64,000 bases of DNA from UBA8296 sp031581145 (GCA_031581145.1 JAVLBP010000004.1:1-64000); one strand, 5' to 3'. Shown: positions 52,345 through 61,631, counted from the stretch's first letter. The notes: generated from the sequence alone by a model not told the origin. A program made the numbers and translations.

Positions 52345-52928
52345 TCTGCGTTCACTTCAACCAAAAGCTCGACGTCAACTTCATGTGCGACAACAATATC
52401 TGCAATAAAATCGCCCCGACCCACTTCATAATCCATGCGATCAATCTGAAATTCAGACTGGAAAGCAGCAACGGTTACATTTTCATCCATCGGGCTTTGA
52501 ACAAGTCCAAGCAAGGAAAACGGTAATTCAAAATCGCGAGTCACATCACGCATGGTGAGCTGACCTTTAGCTACAAACTGATTTTCGCCAACAGCCTCAA
52601 TAGACTGACTTTCAAACGTAATGTTGTCAAATTCCGCTACGTTGAAGAAGTCTTCGCTCTTAAGATGGCCATCTCTTCGCTCGTTGTCTGTGTCAATACT
52701 ATTGACGTCTATAACGACACTTAGTGAGCTGTTTTCTAAGTCATCAGGACTAAACTTAAGGTCGACGTCATAATCCTTAAACTCACCTTGGACGGGAGTC
52801 ACTTGGAAGTGCTTTACTGTGAATCCAACATTCGTATGGGACTTATCGATATTCCACGTTGGGGGGTCTAGTTGTAGTGGGCTAAAACCCAGTGCTACTG
52901 TTAAAATGCTTGCTAAAAAGATATTCAT
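52338..52928 (-). CDS. YceI family periplasmic protein
   Basis: 196 residues. A signal peptide (about 1-18) precedes the lipocalin-like YceI domain: WNIDKSHTNVGFTVKHFQVTPVQGEFKDYDVDLKF, VDVNSIDTDNERRDGHLKSEDFFNVAEFDNITFESQSI and MRDVTRDFELPF. The fold binds polyisoprenoids in studied members. The ATG at 52928 has a good AGGAG ribosome-binding site on the minus strand. A terminator follows. Confidence 0.92.
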   Translation of the reverse strand: MNIFLASILTVALGFSPLQLDPPTWNIDKSHTNVGFTVKHFQVTPVQGEFKDYDVDLKFSPDDLENSSLSVVIDVNSIDTDNERRDGHLKSEDFFNVAEFDNITFESQSIEAVGENQFVAKGQLTMRDVTRDFELPFSLLGLVQSPMDENVTVAAFQSEFQIDRMDYEVGRGDFIADIVVAHEVDVELLVEVNAEL

Positions 52929-53002
52929 GAAATTCTCCTTTGATTATATATTTGCTAACAAAACTTAAACTACGTTAGGATTCGTTCCTCAGGCTACTCT
53001 AG

Positions 53003-53071
53003 CCTGACCTGTTCTCACCTACCCTGCGCTCACCTGACCTGTTCTCGTCTCATCTGCGCACACCTGTCTCA
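53003..53071. repeat. Stop-anchored repeat after the alkylpurine glycosylase gene
   Basis: On the minus strand, units TGAGACAGGTGTGCGCAGA (53071-53053), TGAGACGAGAACAGGTCAGG (53052-53033), TGAGCGCAGGGTAGG (53032-53018) and TGAGAACAGGTCAGG (53017-53003). The first TGA is the real stop; each further unit opens with TGAG. ACAGGTCAGG recurs exactly in the second and fourth unit. Confidence 0.88.
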
Positions 53072-53743
53072 TCCAATATGTTTTGGATTCAGATACCCGC
53101 GAGGCGTAAATCGCCATGGAAAATAGATGTCGTCTCCAGCTTCTTTATAATTGAGCCCAACTCGTGGTGAAGCCTCTACTTGTGAAGGATCCACCATAAA
53201 CTCGTCACGCATAAGCTGGACATCAGAGGCCCCAACCCCAACCAACGATCTGCGATTATGTTGCATGGTAATGCCTAAGGCTTTGGTGACTCTTCCAGGC
53301 CCAGAGGTCATTTGACGTCGCTTTTTTGGGGCTTCTAGATCTTTTTGAGTCCGCTTCATACGTTGGGCGACGATGTCCAAACCCTCGAGTATGGCGACCC
53401 CTCGAATTAACGCGGCGTCGGCAACCCCCTCCCGATTGGTCACAATGTTCATTAAATGGTGAATGCCGTAGCACACATAGACGTAGGCTGTGCCACCCTC
53501 AGCGTACATGACTTCATTACGGGGTGTCCTTCGACCATTGGCTGCATGACATGACCGGTCCCCTGTCCCGGCATAGGCTTCTGTCTCGAGAATGCGCGCT
53601 ACAACACGCTCAGAACCTTTCCACGAGATGAGGATTGCTCCCAACAAGCTACGAGCCACATCTACGACAGGTCCTCTTTGAAGCATCTCCACGGGGAAAG
53701 GCTCAAGCGCCCCATCATAACTTTCCCATACGTCCAATCTCAT
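53069..53743 (-). CDS. DNA-3-methyladenine glycosylase (AAG/Mpg family)
   Basis: 224 residues. VARSLLGAILISWKGSERVVARILETEAYAGTGDRSCHA holds the catalytic Glu region, followed by GGTAYVYVCYGIHHLMNIVTN, DAALIRGVAILEG, SGPGRVTKALGI and PRVGLNYKEAGDDIYFPWRF. It removes alkylated purines in base excision repair. Divergent from mutS with only 21 bp between the starts, which places two repair genes on one shared promoter region. Confidence 0.93.
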   Translation of the reverse strand: MRLDVWESYDGALEPFPVEMLQRGPVVDVARSLLGAILISWKGSERVVARILETEAYAGTGDRSCHAANGRRTPRNEVMYAEGGTAYVYVCYGIHHLMNIVTNREGVADAALIRGVAILEGLDIVAQRMKRTQKDLEAPKKRRQMTSGPGRVTKALGITMQHNRRSLVGVGASDVQLMRDEFMVDPSQVEASPRVGLNYKEAGDDIYFPWRFTPRGYLNPKHIG

Positions 53744-53764
53744 CTGTTTTGTACCTTTGAAGTA

Positions 53765-56677
53765 ATGGCAGCGTCAAACTCCTCTTTGTCGAAATCTACA
53801 TCACCTAAAGCGGCTTCTGTCAAGCAGGCAGGCGCGTCTTCCAGTGGACCTTCAAGCTCACCCGAGACCGCGCCTTCCAAGAAGGTTACGCCTTTAATGA
53901 GACAATATCATGAGGTAAAAGAGTCCTACCCAGAAACGATTTTATTGTTTAGAGTAGGTGATTTTTATGAAACGTTTGGCGCAGATGCACAACTCGTCTC
54001 CAAGGAGCTTGGTATTACCCTGACCAACCGCAATAATGGGGGCGATCAAACACCCCTGGCGGGCTTCCCTCATCACGCGGTCGATAGTTATCTCCCCAAG
54101 CTTGTCAAAAATGGGCACAAGGTGGCCATTTGCGATCAAACGGAGGATCCAGAGGCCGCCAAAAAAGCGGGCAAAAAAATTGTCTCTCGTGAAGTTACGG
54201 AGGTCGCAACACCTGGGGTTACCCTGTCTGATCATGTGTTGGACCGCAGCCGTAACAATTATGTGCTCTCGCTGTACCCGGAGAAAGCTTCTGTGGGGAG
54301 AAGCGTAGGAGAATTGCGAGTAGGGGTTGCCTACGCGGATGCTTCCACAGGGGAATGTGGGGTGTGTGAATACTCGATGGCGGAATTATCCCATTTTAAG
54401 CAATTTTTAGAGCCGTCTGAGGTGATCCTTCCTGAGGCTTGGCGACGGCAAGGTATTTCCGGGTATGATCAAGTCCCTACGTCATCGGTTGGGGAGTGGG
54501 TGTATGAAGGGGATGCGAGCTACGGCGTCATGACGGATCATTTTGGCACCCATTCGCTCAAGGGATTTGGGTTAGAGACGTTGCATCTGGCCCAAAAAGC
54601 GATGGCGGGGCTTTTGGTCTATCTTCAGGAGACTCAAAAATCGGCCCTAAGCCATATTCGCACGGTTCGTGTTTTTGAGCCAGAGGAGTACATGACCCTC
54701 GATGATGTGACTCGACTAAACCTTGAGCTCACGCAACGTTCGGCAACAACAGTTGAGGAGGGTGCCTTGGTCAAGCTTTTGGATCGCACCGAAACACCCT
54801 TTGGGGGGAGACTCCTCCGCCAATGGCTTCACCGCCCTTTGCGTGCACTTGAGCCAATACAGCAGCGCCAAGCACGCGTGGATGCTCTGGTGCAACATCA
54901 CGAAATGAGGCAAGCACTGCGCCAAGCCCTGCATGGGTTTCCTGATGTGGAGCGACTCATGACACGCGTCGTGTTGGAGCGATGTTCACCTAGAGATCTA
55001 GGCTCCATTCGTAGCGCCTTGGGCCGGATTCCACCCATGTTAGATCACTTTTCTGCAAGTGTAAGCCAACATCAAGGTCTTGCGCCTTTGCAAGATATCA
55101 TCGACCGTGTGTCGCCTCATCACGAGTTGAATGCGTTGCTCGACAGCCATCTTGAGGAGGAGCTCCCTGCCCAACTTGGTGATGGGTCGACGTTTAAAGA
55201 AGGGGTTAGCGCGGAGTTGGATGAGGCTCGTGCGTTGTCGCGAGATTCCAAGGGGGTGCTGGCCAAGATGAAGCAAGAGCTCATTGAGCAAACCGGGATT
55301 TCCTCCCTCAAGCTAGGCTATAACCGTGTTTTTGGGTATTACATCGAAGTGACCAAAGCTCGCAAAGAGCCTATTCCGGACTCCTTTATTCGGAAGCAGA
55401 CGCTGACCAATGCGGAGCGGTACATCACGCCCGAGCTCAAAGAGCTTGAGGAACGTATTTTGGATGCTGAAGAAACGACGCAACGGCTAGAGCGTGCACT
55501 CTTTGAAGAGCTTACTCGTTCTGTGGCAGCCCATGCTGAAGCGCTTGGCCACACCACTGCGGCCCTTGCAGAATTGGATGTCGTCTGCAGCTTTGCAGAG
55601 GTATCGTTTCGACAGGGGTACTGCCGTCCAGAGGTGCACGAAGGAACGTCTCTTCACATCGTGAAAGGGCGTCACCCTGTCGTGGAAACGTTGCTTGGGT
55701 CTGATGAGCCCTTTATACCCAATCACCTGACACTTGACCCTGCGTCGCGACAGATTATGATGATCACAGGTCCAAATATGGCAGGAAAGTCGGTGATTCT
55801 GCGACAAACGGGTCTCATTGTATTGATGGCGCAACTGGGGTGTTTTGTCCCAGCTGCGGAAGCGTCCATTGGACTGGTAGACAAGATTTTCACGCGTGTT
55901 GGCGCGTCTGATAATTTGGCCGGCGGCGAGAGCACCTTCTTGGTCGAGATGAATGAGGCGGCGAATATTCTGAATAATGCGACCCCACGATCGCTGATTT
56001 TGCTGGACGAAATTGGTCGCGGGACGTCAACCTTTGATGGATTAAGTATCGCTTGGGCTATGGCGGAATACCTCCACGAAGAGCCCTCGGTGGCAGCCAA
56101 AACGCTCTTTGCCACCCATTATCATGAGCTAAATGAGCTCGCCGAACGCTATCCGCGCATTGTCAACGCCAATGTGAGCGTCAAAGAGCATAACGGAGCG
56201 ATTATATTTTTGCGCAAACTTGTGGAGGGTGGCGCCGATCATAGTTATGGAATTCAGGTGGCTGCCCTTGCGGGACTTCCAGCACCTGTATTGCATCGCG
56301 CACGGGAAATCTTGCAATCATTAGAGACCCAAGACTTATCGGTGGATAAAGCTCAATCGTCCAAGCCCCAGACCGAGGCCATTCCACCCTCTACATCCAT
56401 CGCCCAAATGGCGCTTTTTGATTCCGATGATGTTGCTGGACGGCCAATGGGTGGTGAACATCCCATTAGCCCTGCTGAAGAGGCGTTGCTGGACAAAATG
56501 AAAGCCCTTGAGATGGAGCGTCTCTCCCCTATGGATGCATTTCAGTTGCTGTTGGAGCTCAAGCAATCGCTCGGGGAGAATGATCGTGGTGAAAACGATC
56601 ATAGGGAGAATAATCATGCAGAAAATGATCATGGGGAGAGTAGTGATGGAGAGCGCGATCGCGAGGACCGAGCATGA
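53765..56677 (+). CDS. mutS: DNA mismatch repair protein MutS
   Basis: 970 residues from the ATG at 53765, longer than the usual 850-880. A Ser/Pro-rich leader (about 1-43) comes before domain I, where LLFRVGDFYETFG holds the Phe-x-Glu mismatch-reading motif. Core, clamp and lever follow. The ATPase has Walker A GPNMAGKS from residue 669, DEIGRGTSTFDGLSIAWAMAEYLHE and ATHYHELNELA. The C-terminus ends in an acidic GENDH-type pentapeptide repeat (937-966). Its stop overlaps the GntR-family start by ATGA. Confidence 0.95.
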   Translation: MAASNSSLSKSTSPKAASVKQAGASSSGPSSSPETAPSKKVTPLMRQYHEVKESYPETILLFRVGDFYETFGADAQLVSKELGITLTNRNNGGDQTPLAGFPHHAVDSYLPKLVKNGHKVAICDQTEDPEAAKKAGKKIVSREVTEVATPGVTLSDHVLDRSRNNYVLSLYPEKASVGRSVGELRVGVAYADASTGECGVCEYSMAELSHFKQFLEPSEVILPEAWRRQGISGYDQVPTSSVGEWVYEGDASYGVMTDHFGTHSLKGFGLETLHLAQKAMAGLLVYLQETQKSALSHIRTVRVFEPEEYMTLDDVTRLNLELTQRSATTVEEGALVKLLDRTETPFGGRLLRQWLHRPLRALEPIQQRQARVDALVQHHEMRQALRQALHGFPDVERLMTRVVLERCSPRDLGSIRSALGRIPPMLDHFSASVSQHQGLAPLQDIIDRVSPHHELNALLDSHLEEELPAQLGDGSTFKEGVSAELDEARALSRDSKGVLAKMKQELIEQTGISSLKLGYNRVFGYYIEVTKARKEPIPDSFIRKQTLTNAERYITPELKELEERILDAEETTQRLERALFEELTRSVAAHAEALGHTTAALAELDVVCSFAEVSFRQGYCRPEVHEGTSLHIVKGRHPVVETLLGSDEPFIPNHLTLDPASRQIMMITGPNMAGKSVILRQTGLIVLMAQLGCFVPAAEASIGLVDKIFTRVGASDNLAGGESTFLVEMNEAANILNNATPRSLILLDEIGRGTSTFDGLSIAWAMAEYLHEEPSVAAKTLFATHYHELNELAERYPRIVNANVSVKEHNGAIIFLRKLVEGGADHSYGIQVAALAGLPAPVLHRAREILQSLETQDLSVDKAQSSKPQTEAIPPSTSIAQMALFDSDDVAGRPMGGEHPISPAEEALLDKMKALEMERLSPMDAFQLLLELKQSLGENDRGENDHRENNHAENDHGESSDGERDREDRA
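56573..56662. repeat. 15-bp in-frame repeat at the mutS 3' end, six units
   Basis: Six consecutive 15-bp units encode GENDR, GENDH, RENNH, AENDH, GESSD and GERDR. They lie directly before the final four codons of mutS. Drift between units is considerable but the register is unbroken for 90 bp. Confidence 0.92.
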
Positions 56678-57576
56678 AACACAGCGCCAAACATATTGCC
56701 GACCGAATCCGATTAATGATTGCGACCAAACAGTTTCAAATGGGGGAGGCGATGCCGTCAACCCGTGAGTTAGGAAAGCAATTAGAAGCAAGCTTTCACA
56801 CCGTCCGCAAAGCGTATCAATCACTGGAAAAGGAGGGGTTGCTTGAAGGGCAAGTGGGTGTGGGATTTATCGTGAAACGTCAATCCACACTGCTTGACAA
56901 GTCCGCTCGCCTAGAAATGGGTGCGGAGAAAATGCGAGCCGTCATTGAGGAACTGATTGGCTATGGGCTTGATGAAGGGGAGCTTGAAACCCTGTTCGAG
57001 GAGCAGCTATTGTACCAAGAATGGCCCAATCGAATCCAAAGAAGCGTCGTGATTGCTGAGACAGTGGAGCTTTCCAGTATGCATGCCGAGGCCATAAAGC
57101 GTGAAGTTGGAGTGCGGGCAGAGGCTATGACGACCACGAGCCTTGATCCTTCGTCACCCAAAGTGCACAATTATGATGCCCTTTTTATCCCCATCCATCT
57201 GTATAATCCTTACCGTGTCCATGAGGATGAATTACGCCTTATCCCTATGATGACTCAGTTTGAGCAGGATGCACTTTTGATGATTTCTGAGCGGCTCAAC
57301 AACGAAACGTTGGGCTTGGTGACCACAGAAGAGGCGACGCTTCCATACCTACTGCAAACGCTCAAAAGTGCAGTTCAGATTGAGGGATCGTTTGTGGCAG
57401 GGGCGACCTATGGAAAATCGTTACCCCTGTTTGTAAGGAATTGCGATGTCATTGTTCATACATCCACAGCCGCAAAGCTCGTCGAGTCCAAATACCCTGC
57501 ATCACAACGCATAGCCTTGCGCTACACCCTTTCGGAAAAAACAAAAGAGATGATACGCTCTGAGTATTGGGATTAA
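56674..57576 (+). CDS. GntR family transcriptional regulator
   Basis: 300 residues. The N-terminal winged helix (about 1-70) is GntR-type: HSAKHIADRIRLMIATKQFQMGEAMPSTRELGKQLEASFHTVRKAYQSLEKEGLLEGQVGVGFIV. The C-terminal part (about 80-300) is not one I recognise; VIAETVELSSMHAEAIKREVGV and ALRYTLSEKTKEMI hint at a ligand-binding domain. It overlaps mutS by 4 bp and the helicase by 1 bp, so the three genes look like one operon. Confidence 0.82.
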   Translation: MKHSAKHIADRIRLMIATKQFQMGEAMPSTRELGKQLEASFHTVRKAYQSLEKEGLLEGQVGVGFIVKRQSTLLDKSARLEMGAEKMRAVIEELIGYGLDEGELETLFEEQLLYQEWPNRIQRSVVIAETVELSSMHAEAIKREVGVRAEAMTTTSLDPSSPKVHNYDALFIPIHLYNPYRVHEDELRLIPMMTQFEQDALLMISERLNNETLGLVTTEEATLPYLLQTLKSAVQIEGSFVAGATYGKSLPLFVRNCDVIVHTSTAAKLVESKYPASQRIALRYTLSEKTKEMIRSEYWD

Positions 57577-59594
57577 TGGCAGACACTCCCCACACATCGT
57601 TTGATCCCCAAGGACTCGTAACCCGGTCTATTAAGGCATTAGAGTCGGAAATAGACACACTGAGAGCATACCCTGCGATGGTGGAGTGGCGTGATGGTGC
57701 ACGGGTGGGGGCGGGGGAGTTTAAATTTCGGTCGATGCACCCATCGCTACGATTTGCGGAGTCGATACGAGGATTGATTCCTGGGCAAGAGGAGGAGGAC
57801 GAGGTAGAGGTCGTCTCTATGGAGCAGGGTGAGACGGTGCTTCGGTTTACCCATTTTGACCGGCCGCTTTTATCGAATGTGCGTCTTGAATGGGAGAATG
57901 AATTTGTGCCACGAAAAACACGCGAGGAGATGGCTGTTTTAGCCAAAAAAGAGGAGTGGCTCGAGCGAACCGCGGTGCTGGGCTTACCACAGGATTCAGA
58001 TGTCGATCATGAGCCCTCTGAAGCGGCCTCAACACCCCCTGTGACGGACCCCATGCTGAATGATGCCCAAAATGCAGCCATTCAAGCGGCTCTAACCAAA
58101 CCGTGCATTTATCTGTGGGGGCCGCCGGGTACAGGGAAAACAGCCACTTTGGGTCATATTGTCTCGTCGAGCTTAGCCCAAGGGGACCGTGTTTTGCTTG
58201 TTTCAAATACGAATCGTGCTGTCGATGTGGTCCTGAAAAGTGCATGCCTTGCCCTTGAGCGTAATCAAGTCACCATTCAGCCAAGTCGGATGACCCGTTT
58301 TGGTGATCCTGTCCTCGAAGACGATCAAATTCAGGAGCTAGCATTTTCACAACAATTGGAGCAGGTTCAAGCGCAACGCAGAGATCAAGTCAGTGCTGAA
58401 ATCCAGCTACTTGAGCGCGCAACCAAAGCCAAGGAGGCGCTGGACAGAGTGGCCAAAGGGAAGAAGCCTTCTTCAACTGTCCAATTAGAATGGGAACTCG
58501 TTCAAGAAGCGCTTAAGCCCTATGGAGGTTTGGACGAGTTAGAAGAGCTTATTGATGAATCTGTTTACACTCGGGAGCGCACAGAATTCCGTCGAAAATC
58601 TCTCGTGGCTACCACCCTTGCCAAGGTGAGTACCTCAGATCTATTTCGTCAACATGAGTTTGATGTGTTGGTGGTCGATGAGGCGTCCATGGCTCAGTTG
58701 CCTCAACTCATCGTCGCGGCCTCACATGCCCAAAAGCGGGTTGTTGTTGCGGGCGATCCGATGCAACTACCTCCCATTTCTGTTGCAGAGGACCCTGAGG
58801 CTCGTGCGTTTATGGAACTTGATATTTTTAGCTTGGTCTCAGGGGCAAAGGAGTCAAGTGAGTTATTTGATTGGCACGACCAGCGCCGTGATGCCACCTT
58901 CTTTTTTGACCAGCAGTACCGGATGAAGGACCGACTGGCAAAGGTCATTAGTTCGGTGTTTTATGATGGACGACTGCGCACGGAATCCTCAGCGGGACGT
59001 GCTGACGGGGAGCGTGCAGGGGCAGGACGTGCAGGGGCAGGACGTGCCGAGAATGATCGTGCTGAAAGCCCACCAGCTACAGTCCTGAACACCGAATCTA
59101 AAGATCCCTACGTCATTCAAGAGAAGGGAGAGCGTGGCTTTCGCCCTATGAATCCTATCCATTCGGATGCGGTCTCTAAAACCATTCTCAAAATCCTTGA
59201 AAAGGGGTGGACCCAGCATGACATAGGGGTCATTGTACCGTTTCGTCATGTGGCCAATCAACTCATGCGTCGCTGGACACAGGAGGGGTTGAGTGACCTC
59301 GAAGTGGGGACCATTCACACCTTTCAAGGGCGAGAAAAGCCCATCATTATCTTTGACACCGTCATGAGTGGAGATCGAAGCAGCGCGAAAGGGGAGCGCC
59401 ATTATACGGTTCGACCGCTCGATGAGACCAAAAATGAGAACCCTTTGCATGTCCAACGTCTTCTCAATGTTGCCTGCTCACGCGCCAAAGAAGAGCTCCT
59501 CATTTTTGCCGATATGCGACATATTCGCAAGCTTTATCACGACAAAACCTTAGGTAAGCTTATTACTCGATTGTCTCAAGTTGAGGAGATGTAG
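57576..59594 (+). CDS. Superfamily 1 helicase, UPF1/IGHMBP2-like
   Basis: 672 residues from the ATG at 57576. Helicase motifs run in order: Walker A GPPGTGKT (182-189), motif II VVDEASMAQLPQ, motif III GDPMQLPPI, DQQYRMKDRLAKVISSVFY (motif IV), IGVIVPFRHVANQLMRRW, GTIHTFQGREKPIIIFDTVMS (motif V) and LLNVACSRAKEELLIFAD (motif VI). Members unwind DNA or RNA with ATP. Between motifs IV and V it carries a GRAGA-type repeat (474-498) that is not part of the fold. It starts at the TAATG overlap with the regulator gene. Confidence 0.88.
   Translation: MADTPHTSFDPQGLVTRSIKALESEIDTLRAYPAMVEWRDGARVGAGEFKFRSMHPSLRFAESIRGLIPGQEEEDEVEVVSMEQGETVLRFTHFDRPLLSNVRLEWENEFVPRKTREEMAVLAKKEEWLERTAVLGLPQDSDVDHEPSEAASTPPVTDPMLNDAQNAAIQAALTKPCIYLWGPPGTGKTATLGHIVSSSLAQGDRVLLVSNTNRAVDVVLKSACLALERNQVTIQPSRMTRFGDPVLEDDQIQELAFSQQLEQVQAQRRDQVSAEIQLLERATKAKEALDRVAKGKKPSSTVQLEWELVQEALKPYGGLDELEELIDESVYTRERTEFRRKSLVATTLAKVSTSDLFRQHEFDVLVVDEASMAQLPQLIVAASHAQKRVVVAGDPMQLPPISVAEDPEARAFMELDIFSLVSGAKESSELFDWHDQRRDATFFFDQQYRMKDRLAKVISSVFYDGRLRTESSAGRADGERAGAGRAGAGRAENDRAESPPATVLNTESKDPYVIQEKGERGFRPMNPIHSDAVSKTILKILEKGWTQHDIGVIVPFRHVANQLMRRWTQEGLSDLEVGTIHTFQGREKPIIIFDTVMSGDRSSAKGERHYTVRPLDETKNENPLHVQRLLNVACSRAKEELLIFADMRHIRKLYHDKTLGKLITRLSQVEEM
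58995..59069. repeat. 15-bp in-frame repeat inside the helicase gene
   Basis: Five pentapeptide units: GRADG, ERAGA, GRAGA, GRAEN and DRAES. The two middle units share GCAGGGGCAGGACGT nearly exactly. The stretch is a low-complexity insertion between helicase motifs. Confidence 0.88.
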
Positions 59595-60358
59595 CCATCC
59601 TGGCGTTTTTTCACAAGCCTCACGCCAGGGAGATGATCCGCCGAATGGGCGGCTAGCGTCATCTCCCGTTTACCCAGAGCTCCTTTGGCGGAGCCGACTA
59701 CCCAACCTGCTTGTATCATGGTCTGTCTGCATGCCGTGGATGCGGCATAGGTTCGCAGCGTCGCATCTGTGGTGGTCCATTTACGCAGCTGTTCAAATAA
59801 GTCCAAGGTCCAACCCTCTGGGTTGGATTCAGGGGAAAACGGGTCATGAAACACTACATTTGCTATTGCTTGCGGTGTGGTTAATGCATCAAATGTCCCC
59901 ACAAAAAGGTCTACTGTGAGATTAGGAATCAACGTACCTAAAGATAGCCACCCATTGCGCCCTTGCCGCTCCTTTTCGAGCCGCGTCACCAACGATTGCC
60001 AAGGTGCTTGCAAACCTAACCAGTTGGCATGATTTAAGGAGATGAGTGTCTCAGTAGGGGCTACATACCCTTCCACACTCATAAAATGAATCTCACTTTT
60101 CGACCGGAGTCGCTTCACCCAATCTGCCAGAATCAAAAGATTTAGCCCCGTCCCAAACCCTATTTCGAGAATGGTAATGGGGCGGTTGCAAACTAAGTCT
60201 GGGATAAGACCCAGGGGCTTAAAAAAGACATGCTGACTCTCTGCTAAGGCACCATTGGGGTTGTGATAGTGTTGCCCAAATGCAGGCGCAAAGAGGGTAT
60301 CAGACCCATCTACTGTGGGCCGAATCTCAAACTCATGCGTTGGGTCGTTTTTGGTCAT
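59576..60358 (-). CDS. mnmD: tRNA 5-methylaminomethyl-2-thiouridine methyltransferase MnmD
   Basis: 260 residues from the ATG at 60358 (a GTG at 60364 is also possible). It is the methyltransferase half of MnmC on its own: NPNGALAESQHVFF, the SAM motif ILEIGFGTGLNLLILA, and VFHDPFSPESNPEGWTLDLFEQL. It completes mnm5U at the wobble base of some tRNAs. Its start overlaps the end of the alcohol dehydrogenase gene, and its 3' end converges with the helicase by 19 bp. Confidence 0.9.
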   Translation of the reverse strand: MTKNDPTHEFEIRPTVDGSDTLFAPAFGQHYHNPNGALAESQHVFFKPLGLIPDLVCNRPITILEIGFGTGLNLLILADWVKRLRSKSEIHFMSVEGYVAPTETLISLNHANWLGLQAPWQSLVTRLEKERQGRNGWLSLGTLIPNLTVDLFVGTFDALTTPQAIANVVFHDPFSPESNPEGWTLDLFEQLRKWTTTDATLRTYAASTACRQTMIQAGWVVGSAKGALGKREMTLAAHSADHLPGVRLVKKRQDGYISST

Positions 60359-61547
60359 TAGCACGGTTGAAAAGTTCGATCACCTCTTCTTTGGTCCAGG
60401 GGCCCGAGACTGGAATTGTTTTGCCATTACCGTAGACATTCACGGCGTAGCTTGCAATAGAATCAAAGCCCTCTTCAGGAATTCCAATATCTTCCATCGA
60501 TTGATACAAATCGACTCCTCGCATCCACTCTTCAAAGGCTTCTATTGCTGCCAAGGCTGCAGCATGATCATCCTGCGGAGTTACCCAAAAAACACGGCGA
60601 CCAAATTGTGCTAGGCGATCCACGTGCTCCCCACGATCGAGTAACATCCTGAAATAGGCTGGGAATAATGTGGCCAATCCCCGTCCATGAGCCAAAGGAG
60701 GATGGTATCCACTCATGGAGTGCTCAATGGCATGGAGTGGAAATGGTGAGGGCTGTCGTCCCGCGACCTGAATCGAATTTAAGGCCATGGCGGAGACCCA
60801 TTGAAGCTGCCCGCGGTAAGCAACATTGCTGAGGTCGTCCAACAATCGAGGCAACACATCAATCACGGTATCCATCACCCCTTCCGAATAGCGATCGGCA
60901 AATGGGGAGGCATCATCACCCAGGATATAATTCTCGAAGACATGCGATAAAATATCGGCACCCCCATCGGCCGTCACATGAGCAGGGAGACTGGTATGAA
61001 ATTCAGGATTTAGCCATGACACCAGTGGGCGTAAAAAAGGGTAAGAGATGGCGCATTTGCCCTGCTCCTCAGGTTTTGAAATCACGGCATGAGGCGTCAA
61101 TTCTGAGGCTGTGGCAGCTGTTGTTGGGATAGTAAAAACAGGCAAGGCGCCTTTCATCGTCCCTCGTCTTGGTTGTCCCGTGACAAATGGCCACACATGG
61201 GTCTCATCTTCATGAATGAGGGCGGCAATGGCCTTGGACGCGTCCATCACAGACCCGCCACCAAGCGCTAATACACTGTCAACACCCGCTGCTTTGCCCT
61301 CGGAAGCTGCTCGATCGATCGTGCTGTCGACAGGATTGGGTTCGATGCCTTTAAAAATAGTGTGTTGCACTCCAACTCCGTCAAGTCCTTTGACAACCTG
61401 GTCGACTAAACCAGTACGTTCTACGGATCCACCACCTATGACCACCAAGACATGGTTCCCATGGTTTGCAATCGATGAGAAGAAGTCGCCATCCTTTTCG
61501 GGGCCAAATAGCAGGCGAGTTGACATGTGTAGAGCAAAGGAGTGCAT
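60333..61547 (-). CDS. Iron-containing alcohol dehydrogenase
   Basis: 404 residues. The family pattern is seen in LFGPEKDGDFFSSIANHGNHVLVVIGGGSV, LALGGGSVMDASKAIAA (NAD-binding GGGS) and the metal-binding histidines in ADILSHVFENYI and AIEHSMSGYHPPLAHGRGLATLFPAYF. It reduces aldehydes or oxidises alcohols, NAD(P)-dependent; the substrate cannot be assigned. It overlaps mnmD by 26 bp on the same strand. Confidence 0.92.
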   Translation of the reverse strand: MHSFALHMSTRLLFGPEKDGDFFSSIANHGNHVLVVIGGGSVERTGLVDQVVKGLDGVGVQHTIFKGIEPNPVDSTIDRAASEGKAAGVDSVLALGGGSVMDASKAIAALIHEDETHVWPFVTGQPRRGTMKGALPVFTIPTTAATASELTPHAVISKPEEQGKCAISYPFLRPLVSWLNPEFHTSLPAHVTADGGADILSHVFENYILGDDASPFADRYSEGVMDTVIDVLPRLLDDLSNVAYRGQLQWVSAMALNSIQVAGRQPSPFPLHAIEHSMSGYHPPLAHGRGLATLFPAYFRMLLDRGEHVDRLAQFGRRVFWVTPQDDHAAALAAIEAFEEWMRGVDLYQSMEDIGIPEEGFDSIASYAVNVYGNGKTIPVSGPWTKEEVIELFNRANDQKRPNA

Positions 61548-61631
61548 AATGAATGAGTTAGGTTTGTAGATTCAACGTATTTTGAACAGTCTAGTACGCA
61601 ACACCGTTCACACATGGGGCCGATCAAAGCC

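Noticed and set aside
53678..53764. N-terminal extension of mutS
   Set aside because: It overlaps the start of the divergent glycosylase gene; the ATG at 53765 leaves the full MutS and is better placed.
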